In this document: positions 44,275 to 51,995 of the stretch, in pieces
How the letters are laid out: the number at the start of each line of letters is the position of its first letter
How positions within the stretch are numbered: the first letter of the stretch is position 1
NCBI GenBank assembly: GCA_965224095.1
Contig: OZ245039.1
Location: forward strand, 2,418,001-2,482,000
Origin: JBPEWY01 sp965224095
GTDB lineage: Bacteria; Bacteroidota; Bacteroidia; Flavobacteriales; Flavobacteriaceae
Length of the DNA: 64,000 nt
Direction: 5' to 3'
Notes under the pieces: generated by a model
Database searches by the model: none
What the model saw: only the letters and a program-made list of their open reading frames with translations
What the model was told of the DNA's origin: nothing
Program-made: the position numbers and the translations under genes

Positions 44275-44306
44275 TTTCGGTTGCTTTAAATGTTGGGTAA
44301 CGGTTT

Positions 44307-44500
44307 CTTTACTTTGATGTTATTAGATTTAACAAGAGAAGAGAGGAGAACTCGAACGGTCTTTAGGTACTACCTATTACACGTAATAGTCCTCTCTACC
44401 TCTTGTACGATGCTTTGTTGAACTAATTGGAATACCTAGCCAAAATGGCTCATTAAAGGAAATAGTTACAAAACATCATGAATCATTAATTTTTTAAAAA
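44307..44500 (+). ncRNA. Putative bridge RNA of IS110 element 2
   Basis: ACAAGAG and AGAGAGGA (44332-44347) pair with the right arm TCCTCTCTACCTCTTGT (44390-44406), a 15-bp stem with one small bulge. The loop holds a further hairpin TTACACGTAA. The stem sequence is conserved with element 1 and the loop is not, as expected for a guide RNA with programmable loops. No RNA data are available. Confidence 0.55.
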
Positions 44501-44501
44501 T

Positions 44502-45494
44502 ATGAAAAATGTTAGAGATGTAATAGGCATTGATGTATCAAAGAACACCTTAGATGCTACGATATTTCAAAGCAAGCAACATGCTGTTTTTACAAATGAC
44601 AAGAGTGGTTATAAGGGTTTATTGAAGTGGGCTAATACACATTTAGATGACCAGGTGTATTTTTTCTGTTTTGAAAATACAGGCAATTATTCTTTAAAGT
44701 TGTCTGTTTATTTAAGTTCTCAAAAAGTCTTATATGTAGAAGAAAGCCCTCTTCGTATAAAGCGCAGTACTGGTTTGACAAGAGAGAAAACAGATAAGTT
44801 AGACTCTTATATGATTGCTCGATTTGGATGGATTTACAGAGAAGAGTTAACACCTAGTACAATTAAACCAAAGGCTTATCAGGAGCTTGGTCGTTTATTA
44901 GCGTTAAGAGATCAATTGGTAAGAGACCGTAGTGGACTTAAATTGACATTAAAGGAACAAAAACATCTCTTGTCCAGCCCTTCTACAGATCTATGCTGTA
45001 AGGTTCTCCAACACGGAATTAAACACATCGACAAACAGGTGGTGGCTTTAGAGAAACAGATGAAAGATTTATTAGATACTGATGGTAAATTAAGAAAGAA
45101 CTATCAGTTATTGAGATCTGTAAAAGGGGTAGGATTGATTTTAAGTTGTCAATTGCTTTATCATACTTCAAATTTCATGACATTTACCAACTGGCGCTCA
45201 TTTTCAAGTTATTGTGGGATAGCTCCTTTTGAACACAGCTCTGGAAGTTCGGTTAAACGACGCAAACAATGTCACTATCTTGGAGATAGAAAAATGAAAA
45301 CCCTATTGAGTATGGCTGCTGTATCGGCCATTCAAAGCGACACGGAACTAAAAAACTATTACCATCGAAAATTAAAGGAAGGAAAACATAAAATGATCGC
45401 TTTAAACAATATAAGAAACAAAATACTGGCACGTAGTTTTGCCGTTATCAAAAGAGGAACTCCCTTTGTAAATATAGCCGCAACAAATTATTAA
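44502..45494 (+). CDS. IS110-family transposase (DEDD type)
   Basis: 330-residue recombinase. Asp in GIDVSKNTLDATIF (residue 10), Glu in CFENTGNYSLKL and Asp in TREKTDKLDSYMIARF give the DEDD set. The C-terminal part has LRSVKGVGLILSCQLL, SYCGIAPFEHSSGSSVKR (conserved Ser) and LGDRKMKTLLSMAA. It is full length and looks intact. Confidence 0.92.
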   Translation: MKNVRDVIGIDVSKNTLDATIFQSKQHAVFTNDKSGYKGLLKWANTHLDDQVYFFCFENTGNYSLKLSVYLSSQKVLYVEESPLRIKRSTGLTREKTDKLDSYMIARFGWIYREELTPSTIKPKAYQELGRLLALRDQLVRDRSGLKLTLKEQKHLLSSPSTDLCCKVLQHGIKHIDKQVVALEKQMKDLLDTDGKLRKNYQLLRSVKGVGLILSCQLLYHTSNFMTFTNWRSFSSYCGIAPFEHSSGSSVKRRKQCHYLGDRKMKTLLSMAAVSAIQSDTELKNYYHRKLKEGKHKMIALNNIRNKILARSFAVIKRGTPFVNIAATNY

Positions 45495-45571
45495 AAAGGA
45501 TTTGTTTTTTACCTTGGAATACGTATAACCGTTAGTTACGGGTTTATATGTTTTACTTATCGTTTTTAACA

Positions 45572-46480
45572 TCAATTAATATTTTTTTCAAGAATAAATT
45601 TTTTCATATCCTCTAAAAAATCAATACTTACTTCATCAGTTTGTACATCCAGAATGCCATGTCCACCCTTTGGATAGATTTTCGTTATATAATGATTCAA
45701 ATCCTCATGGTTTACCCTTTCAATACTTTTATCAACTGGGCAATTTTTGTCATCTTCACCATATGCAATAAATACAGGGATACTTGTTTTTTTCCAATAA
45801 GGCATAGGATCAAAACCCATAAGAGGAGCAATTGATTCTCTTTTTTTCAAATTGCTGGTAGTTATTGGAGAAATCATCTTTGCAATGATATTATAGGTAT
45901 ACGGAGCTATATTATTATACTCTTCATATTGCAATTGTTCATCAGTTGATGTGGTAGCTCCAGAGATATTGATTAAAAAGGATAAATTTTGTTCTTTTGA
46001 TGCCACAATAGGAGCAATCCAACCTCCTTGACTCATTCCAATAATTCCTATTTCTGAATAGTTTATTTTACTTTCCTTCCTTATAAAATCAATAGCACTC
46101 TCCGTATCCGTAGCCAATGTTTCTAGGTTAACTCCTATCCAGCTTCCTTCAGATTTCTCACTACCTCTTTTATCAGGAAGCAAAACTCCAATTCCATTAT
46201 CTTGTAAGTATTTTGCAATGGACAAATACCAAGAATTGTTCCTACTACTTGTGCCCGAACCTTGAATTATCACAGCTACGGGAAAAGATTTTATGCTTTC
46301 AGGAGTAAAAAACATTCCACCTAATCCGATTCTATCGTACTTGTTAGTAAAACTTATATCACTATAAACTACCTCATTGAGTTTTGGACCAACAACGAAG
46401 CGATTACCTTTTTTTTTAAAAATTAATGGTAACAAGAGTATTACCATTACAATAAATATAACTAGTAGAACTTTCCTCAT
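45572..46480 (-). CDS. Alpha/beta hydrolase (serine esterase/peptidase-like)
   Basis: 302 residues with an N-terminal membrane anchor (VLLVIFIVMVILLLPLIF). The oxyanion and elbow motifs are VIIQGSGTSSRNNSWY, LLPDKRGSEKSEGSW and GIIGMSQGGWIAP with nucleophile Ser; Asp in YGEDDKNCPVDKS and His in YPKGGHGILDV complete the triad. It is in the same orientation as the cassette genes, between IS110 element 2 and the degenerate IS110 gene. Confidence 0.9.
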   Translation of the reverse strand: MRKVLLVIFIVMVILLLPLIFKKKGNRFVVGPKLNEVVYSDISFTNKYDRIGLGGMFFTPESIKSFPVAVIIQGSGTSSRNNSWYLSIAKYLQDNGIGVLLPDKRGSEKSEGSWIGVNLETLATDTESAIDFIRKESKINYSEIGIIGMSQGGWIAPIVASKEQNLSFLINISGATTSTDEQLQYEEYNNIAPYTYNIIAKMISPITTSNLKKRESIAPLMGFDPMPYWKKTSIPVFIAYGEDDKNCPVDKSIERVNHEDLNHYITKIYPKGGHGILDVQTDEVSIDFLEDMKKFILEKNIN

Positions 46481-46501
46481 TTTGGTTAATTATTATTGCT
46501 C

Positions 46502-46539
46502 ATAACAGCGTGGCGGCGTTTAGCCGACATGACTGTTAT
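46502..46539. repeat. 38-bp palindrome, attC-like
   Basis: ATAACAG (46502-46508) pairs with CTGTTAT (46533-46539), and CGTGGCGGC (46509-46517) with GCCGACATG (46523-46531) at 7 of 9 positions. It lies 22 bp upstream of the hydrolase gene, at the place where the preceding cassette's site should end. Confidence 0.5.
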
Positions 46540-46597
46540 AGCATCTATGTAAAAGCAGCTTGTCGAGTATCTTTACGATTGAGCAAAATCAAAAGAT

Positions 46598-47362
46598 ATG
46601 AAATCACAACAAACTGCCTCACCTAAGTTATACATTGGAATTGATATTCACAAGCGAAGTTGGAAGATTCATTGTGCAACGGATCTTTCCATTGGTAAGA
46701 CCTTTTCCATGTCACCAGCTCCTAAACAGTTATATGCGTATGTTATGAATTATTATCCAAACTATCAGGTTAGCACAGCTTATGAGGCTGGTTGTTGTGG
46801 ATATAGTTCCCATCGTTGTTTTATAAGTTATGGTTGGCGTTCTTTGGATAAGCTTGTTTTTGATTACGAGGCTGGTAATGCTGTTTTAAAGAGCCGAATG
46901 CGCAGTTTTCGATTTATCGATAAGGAGTTTAAGGATGTTTCCACGCTTTTGCGTAAGTATACAAAGCAGTATTACAAGAAGGATTATATGTTATTACGTA
47001 GCATTCCTGGTATAGGCTCTATAGTAGCCAGTGGGATACTCAGTAAACTTGGAGATTTACGTAGGTTTAACAATATCAAACATCTGGCGGGTTATGTAAG
47101 TTTATCTCCGGGAATATACCAAAGTGGCGATACCTTACGTCATACGGGAGTAAGTATGCGTCCGTATAGATTGATTCGTAGTTACTTTTATTGAGGCTTC
47201 CTTGCAGGTTATTAGAACTGACCCTGTGATGCAGCAATACTATCGGAAACATCAGGGGAAAAATGTCAAGAGTATCATAGTAAAGGTGGCCAGGAAATTA
47301 TTAAGCAGAACTCTGGCAGTAATAAAGACAGAAACACCCTATGAGATAGGAGTTGTAGCATA
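46598..47362 (+). pseudogene. Degenerate IS110-family transposase
   Basis: The reading YIGIDIHKRSWKIH, STAYEAGCCGYSSHR and YMLLRSIPGIGSIVASGIL is clearly IS110. Between GYSSHRCFISYGWRSL and SRMRSFRFIDKEF about 100 residues that full-length relatives carry, including the middle DEDD residues, are missing. A frameshift at about 47190 splits the C-terminus, which resumes as EASLQVIRTDPVMQQYYRKH and ends near 47362. The gene cannot make an active recombinase. Confidence 0.85.
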
Positions 47363-47671
47363 ATGAGAAAAACAAATCATAACCAAGCTCACAAAAGAAG
47401 TAGATTGGCTTGGATCACAGAACAATGTGGGTGATCTGCTCAAGGCAGAATCATATCGGTTAGCAAGTGGACTGAGTTTATTATGACTTATAATCATACT
47501 GATGCTGGTGACCATCATTTTAGATCGATCACATATAGGATGCTGAGCAAGTTATATTAACAAAAAATAAAGTGGTTTAAAGTAAAAAAGAAAATATTGA
47601 TTAATTTTAGAGAACTAGACTACACACTATCCCAATAAGTGTGTAAGTTACAAATAGCAGGGGCTTGGCTT
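47363..47671. other. Non-coding stretch after the degenerate IS110 gene
   Basis: No gene. Two short hairpins follow the transposase (CCAAG...CTTGG near 47383-47414 and ATCACAG...GGGTGAT near 47417-47438), which could be remains of a right-end RNA as in IS1111-group elements. Near 47620-47650 TTACACAC-type repeats may mark the end of the IS256 remnant. Confidence 0.35.
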
Positions 47672-48080
47672 TTACTTAAAGTCTGACCATTTTTTGGTGG
47701 CCTCTCTTGTGAGCAAATATACGGATTTAATCACCGCATCATCGGTTGGAAATAATTGCTTGTTCTTGGGGTACTTTTTAATTTTCCCATTCAAGTTCTC
47801 GATAAGGTTGGTGGTATAGATGATCTTGCATATCTACACAGAGAACTCGTTGAACGTGGTAAGCTCGTCCCAGTTCTCTCTCCAGCTCCTTATAACATAC
47901 GAATACTTTGTCCTGCCATTTTTTGGCGAAGTCCTCTAAAGTGACCTTGGTGGCCTTCTCTTTAGGGGCATTTTAGATACCTTTCATATCGGAGGTGAAT
48001 TCTTTGAGAAAACCGTTGAGTTCGTCTCCGGTCTTGAACTGCTTTAGAAAATGATCATTGAATAATTCTTCTTTCTTCAT
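47672..48080 (-). pseudogene. IS256-family transposase remnant
   Basis: The minus strand begins MKKEELFNDHFLKQFKTGDE like an IS256 transposase. It then jumps over the catalytic core to YHVQRVLCVDMQDHLYHQP-like and KVPQEQAIISNR-like pieces and ends ATKKWSDFK. At least three stops interrupt the frames. It is an internally deleted, dead copy. Confidence 0.75.
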
Positions 48081-48173
48081 AATTTGTAAATATTTAAAAT
48101 TAGGCAAAAAATTAGCGGGGCATGCCCCGCTAATTTTTATTTATGCACTTTATGAGATAGCCCTACATTTCAT

Positions 48174-49190
48174 TTAAATAAGCTTAGATAGGGTTTTGGC
48201 CGCAAATTCCGGAGTTATATCTCTTTGGGGCATGCCAAACATTTCATAACCAACCATAAATTTTTTTACGGTTGCGCTACGAAGTAAAGGAGGATAAAAA
48301 CTCATATGCCAATGCCAGCCTTTATTTTCATTATTATCTACTGGTGCTTGATGAATACCTCCCGAATATGGAAAAGAGATATTAAAAACTTTGTCATATA
48401 TACTTGTAATAAGTTTAATGGATTTAGCAAAACTTTCTCTCTCATCCTTATTAATTTCAGTAATATGTTTCATCGCTCGTTTCGGAATGATCATTGTTTC
48501 ATACGGCCATACAGCCCAAAAAGGTACTAAAGTTACAAAATGCTCATTTTCGTTAATGACTCTTTGATTTGCTTTAAGTTCCTGTGCCAAGTAATCTTCT
48601 AACAATGACTTACCTGATGCTTCCCTATGATGAGCAAATCTTTTCGTTTTTATCTCAATCTCTTGGGGAATGGTTTCTTGTGCCCAAATTTGGCCATGAG
48701 GATGAGGGTTGCTGCAACCCATCATTGCTCCCTTATTCTCAAAAATCTGAACATTCTTAATAAAATCGTAAGCTGAAAGTTCTCTGAATTCTTTCTGCCA
48801 GGCTTCTATCACTTTCTCAATTTGAACAATACCCATTTGGGATAAAGTTATTGAGTGGTCAGGTGAAAAACAGATAACTTTGCAAATGCCTCTTTCCGAA
48901 TGGGCTTCAAATAATTGGTCCTTAATTCTTTCATTCCGAACTGCTGGAACTAATGCAGAAAAATCGTTAATAAACGTAAACGTACTTGTATAATCAGGGT
49001 TAATATTTCTGCTTGCTCTTTTATTACCTGGGCAGAGATAGCACTCAGGGTCATAAGCAATCTTTTTAACCAATGCTTTTTTTTCCTGATTTCCCTGCCA
49101 AGGTCGCTGCGTGCGGTGTGGCGAAACCAGAACCTGTGCACCTGTTAGAATATTTCTTCTAATATGAGTATACTCTAAAAATGATTTCAT
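48174..49190 (-). CDS. galT: Galactose-1-phosphate uridylyltransferase
   Basis: 338-residue Leloir enzyme that transfers UMP from UDP-glucose to galactose 1-phosphate. Visible are HRTQRPWQGNQEK near the N-terminus, the zinc Cys pair in CYLCPGN, and the active-site NPHPHGQIWAQ whose central His carries the uridylyl group. FHAP-like end motifs (HWHMSFYPPLLRSATVKKFM) are also present. It is the last gene of the gal operon, 31 bp after the short LacI-type gene. Confidence 0.96.
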   Translation of the reverse strand: MKSFLEYTHIRRNILTGAQVLVSPHRTQRPWQGNQEKKALVKKIAYDPECYLCPGNKRASRNINPDYTSTFTFINDFSALVPAVRNERIKDQLFEAHSERGICKVICFSPDHSITLSQMGIVQIEKVIEAWQKEFRELSAYDFIKNVQIFENKGAMMGCSNPHPHGQIWAQETIPQEIEIKTKRFAHHREASGKSLLEDYLAQELKANQRVINENEHFVTLVPFWAVWPYETMIIPKRAMKHITEINKDERESFAKSIKLITSIYDKVFNISFPYSGGIHQAPVDNNENKGWHWHMSFYPPLLRSATVKKFMVGYEMFGMPQRDITPEFAAKTLSKLI

Positions 49191-49221
49191 CTATTTCTTA
49201 AATTTAATTTTCTGATTTCAC

Positions 49222-49812
49222 CTATTCAATTCTATTGGTCTTCTGAAACCCTGTCGATATTTTTTGAAGTAATTCTGTTATAACTTGTCTACATAAATCC
49301 CGCACATTTTGTTCAAAGGCTAAAGGATCTTTTTTGAGAGAGTCATCTACTCTGTCTATATAAACTTTAGGGGTTTTTCTAATGTTCCATTCCGTTGGAT
49401 GATGTTTACTTTTATACAATTGAGTGTTCTTTGCTTCACAAATAACCATGCCTTCCACTGATCCATCATCTAATTGCGTCATACATTGTAGTTCTTTGTC
49501 TTTTGAATGATTGGAAAACATGGTCAACATCTTATAGCCATTTTCTCTTAGCACAACTTCAATTTCCGTTAATAACTTTGCGTAGTAAGGGTTTAGAATT
49601 GTTGGCAAAATAACCCCGATCACTTTTGGTGTTCCTTTACGTAAATTAGAAGCAAAATAATTTGGTTTGTAGGACAATGTTGTAGCAACCTCCTTTACAC
49701 GTTTCCTAGTCGCAACACTAATCTCGTGGCTATCAGAAAGTGATTTTGAAACAGTAGAAGGTGATACATTTAAGACACGGGCCAATTCACGTAAGGTTAT
49801 TTTACTTTTCAT
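49222..49812 (-). CDS. LacI-family regulator, short form
   Basis: 196 residues. The N-terminal helix-turn-helix and hinge are complete (TLRELARVLNVSPSTVSKSL, KRVKEVATTLSYKPNYFASN), and the first sensor subdomain starts normally (VIGVILPTILNPYYAKLLTE). After KVYIDRVDDSLKKD the usual 140 residues of the effector domain are absent; the protein ends in a Gln/Leu-rich helix (QVITELLQKISTGFQ). It may be an internally deleted gene. It lies between galE and galT. Confidence 0.75.
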   Translation of the reverse strand: MKSKITLRELARVLNVSPSTVSKSLSDSHEISVATRKRVKEVATTLSYKPNYFASNLRKGTPKVIGVILPTILNPYYAKLLTEIEVVLRENGYKMLTMFSNHSKDKELQCMTQLDDGSVEGMVICEAKNTQLYKSKHHPTEWNIRKTPKVYIDRVDDSLKKDPLAFEQNVRDLCRQVITELLQKISTGFQKTNRIE

Positions 49813-49816
49813 TTCA

Positions 49817-50845
49817 TTATTCCTTTTCCAGGTAAAAATTTTGTTCCCATTTCCAAGAAGATACTATCATGTTTTTTAAATTTCTCTTTGCCACCCATTT
49901 TAACTTTTCTCGAGCTAAATCAGAAGATGCATAAAGCTCTGGAACATCTCCAGGGCGTCTCTCAACAACTTCATATTTAACAGGTATACCGCTGGTTTCT
50001 ATAAAAGTTTTTACAACTTCTAAAACAGAGTGCCCTTTTCCAGATCCAAGATTAAAAACTTCATATGGGGCATCTTGTTCTTCAAAAATTAAACGTTGTA
50101 TAGCTTTTACATGAGCGTTAGCTAAATCTTCAACATGAATATAATCTCTTATTGCTGTACCATCGACCGTAGAATAGTTATTGCCATAGATGAATAATTT
50201 TTTTCTTTTGCCGATAGCTGTTTGAGTTATATATGGCATTAGATTGTTTGGCGTGCCATTAGGAAGTTCACCTATGATCCCCGAACCATGTGCTCCAATG
50301 GGATTAAAATACCTTAAAGAAATAGCCGAAAAATTTACATTCGATTTCACAACATCTTCTATGATTTCTTCGGTAACCTTCTTTGTATTTCCATATGGAG
50401 AGTAAGGTCTTTTGGTTTCAAATTTTTCCGTTATTGGTAAGCAGTCAGGTTCGCCATAAACGGTAGCGGAAGATGAAAAAATAAACCTATCAATTTTATA
50501 TTCTTCCATTAGTTTTAGTGTATTAATTGCTCCAATTAGGTTATTTTCATAATACAGTAATGGTTTTTCAACAGATTCAGCTACAGCTTTATATGCAGCA
50601 AAATGAATAACGGCAATGGCATCTCTATGTTCTTGAAAATTTTTTTTAGTTGTGTTAAAATCTTTTAAATCTACCTTTATGAAAGTAGGTCTGATACCAG
50701 TTATTCTTTCTATTCTATCAATAATAGAATTATTAGAATTTGATAAATCGTCCAAAATAACGACATCAAAATCATGTTCTAATAAGGTTATTACAGTATG
50801 CGACCCTATATAACCACAGCCCCCGGTAACAATTATTTTATTCAT
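49817..50845 (-). CDS. galE: UDP-glucose 4-epimerase
   Basis: 342-residue SDR enzyme interconverting UDP-galactose and UDP-glucose. The NAD site is VTGGCGYIGSHT (residues 6-17), catalytic Ser is in FSSSATVYGEP, and the Tyr/Lys pair is in YSPYGNTKKVTEE. RYFNPIGAHGSG is also typical. It overlaps galK by 8 bp. Confidence 0.97.
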   Translation of the reverse strand: MNKIIVTGGCGYIGSHTVITLLEHDFDVVILDDLSNSNNSIIDRIERITGIRPTFIKVDLKDFNTTKKNFQEHRDAIAVIHFAAYKAVAESVEKPLLYYENNLIGAINTLKLMEEYKIDRFIFSSSATVYGEPDCLPITEKFETKRPYSPYGNTKKVTEEIIEDVVKSNVNFSAISLRYFNPIGAHGSGIIGELPNGTPNNLMPYITQTAIGKRKKLFIYGNNYSTVDGTAIRDYIHVEDLANAHVKAIQRLIFEEQDAPYEVFNLGSGKGHSVLEVVKTFIETSGIPVKYEVVERRPGDVPELYASSDLAREKLKWVAKRNLKNMIVSSWKWEQNFYLEKE

Positions 50846-51995
50846 AATCTAATATTCTTACTCCATCGCTTAATTTAACATAATATATGTCTGGGTTTAT
50901 TTTAAATTTCAAATAGTATTGCTTCGTTACTTCATTAATAAAATCATGTGCCTTATGCTTCCTAACTAAATTAATTGTACATCCTCCAAAACCACCTCCC
51001 ATCATTCTGGCGCCAAGTATATTTTGGTTTTTCTTAGCCAATTCAACTAAAAAGTCCAGTTCTTTGCAACTAACATTGTACTGATTCTGTAATCCATCAT
51101 GGGAAGCATAAAGCAATTCACCCAACAAGCTATAATTTTTTTCTTTTATAGCCTGTGATGCTTTAATTACCCTTTCGTTTTCTTGAATAATAAAAAGTAC
51201 TTTTTGATAATCACCATATGCTAATTGTTCTTTTATTGTTGATAGTTTTTCATAGGTAACATCTCTTAAAGTGTTTACTTTTAGCATTGATGCTACATTT
51301 TCACATATCATACGCCTTTCATTGTATTCACTTTCAACTAATTGATGTTTTATGTTTGAATTTATGAGTACAAATTGATAATCACCTAAATTAATATTAT
51401 AAAAGGTTGCATTTAAATCTCTACAGTCGAGTAAGATAGCAGAATTGGTTTTACCAAACATACTTGCATATTGATCCATAATTCCACATCTAACATCTAA
51501 AAAGTTATGTTCTGCGTTTCGAGATATAAAAATCATCTTTTCTTTAGTCAAGCCGAGATTAAAAAGCTCATTTATACTAAATACAATATTATTCTCTAAT
51601 GCTGCCGAAGAAGATAATCCAGCTCCTAATGGAATATTTCCAGAAAAAGCTAAATTAAAATTCTCACAAATTTTATGAGTTTTTAGTATTTCCGCAATAA
51701 CACCTAAAACATAATTTTTCCACTCTCCGTTTTCAATAGGCTTTATATCGTTTAAAGAAAACTCCATAACCTCATCTGTATCAATAGAAAAAACAACACA
51801 TTTTTCCAATTTACTTTTTTGTATACCACTAACAATGCCTAAATCAATCGCCGCAGGAAATGCAAATCCATCATTATAATCAGTATGTTCACCTATAAGA
51901 TTAATTCTTCCTGGTGAAAAACACATGATAGGTTTCGACTGAAATTTTTTATTAAAGATTGACCTAACTTTTTCTTCTAAAAAAGATGCTGACAT
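50838..51995 (-). CDS. galK: Galactokinase
   Basis: 385-residue GHMP kinase that phosphorylates galactose at C1. The sugar-binding motif is GRINLIGEHTDYNDGFAFPA (about 30-49), the ATP motif is NIPLGAGLSSSAALE, and the third motif is GARMMGGGFGGCTINL. The stop overlaps galE; the start follows the symporter gene without a gap. Confidence 0.97.
   Translation of the reverse strand: MSASFLEEKVRSIFNKKFQSKPIMCFSPGRINLIGEHTDYNDGFAFPAAIDLGIVSGIQKSKLEKCVVFSIDTDEVMEFSLNDIKPIENGEWKNYVLGVIAEILKTHKICENFNLAFSGNIPLGAGLSSSAALENNIVFSINELFNLGLTKEKMIFISRNAEHNFLDVRCGIMDQYASMFGKTNSAILLDCRDLNATFYNINLGDYQFVLINSNIKHQLVESEYNERRMICENVASMLKVNTLRDVTYEKLSTIKEQLAYGDYQKVLFIIQENERVIKASQAIKEKNYSLLGELLYASHDGLQNQYNVSCKELDFLVELAKKNQNILGARMMGGGFGGCTINLVRKHKAHDFINEVTKQYYLKFKINPDIYYVKLSDGVRILDYE

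Larger units (their letters stand above)
43499..44301. repeat. Cassette-like unit with 10-bp inverted ends
   Basis: GTTACCCAAC at 43499-43508 and GTTGGGTAAC at 44292-44301 are perfect inverted repeats that bound a two-gene unit (DUF2199 and a small membrane protein). Both ends touch an IS110 element. The pairing of a cassette's first bases with the start of its own attC is the rule in integron cassettes. Confidence 0.65.
44298..45530 (+). mobile_element. IS110-family element 2
   Basis: An element of about 1.2 kb with the same left end as element 1 (44298-44345 against 42294-42342, one T fewer). The transposase is at 44502-45494. Left flank is GTTGGGTAAC(GG); right flank is CCGTTAGTTACGGG. 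Insertion again lies at a TAACGG...GTTA core. Exact ends are uncertain. Confidence 0.75.

Noticed and set aside
47756..47944. Open frame of 62 residues on the plus strand
   Set aside because: It is antisense to the IS256 remnant and has no protein-like features of its own.
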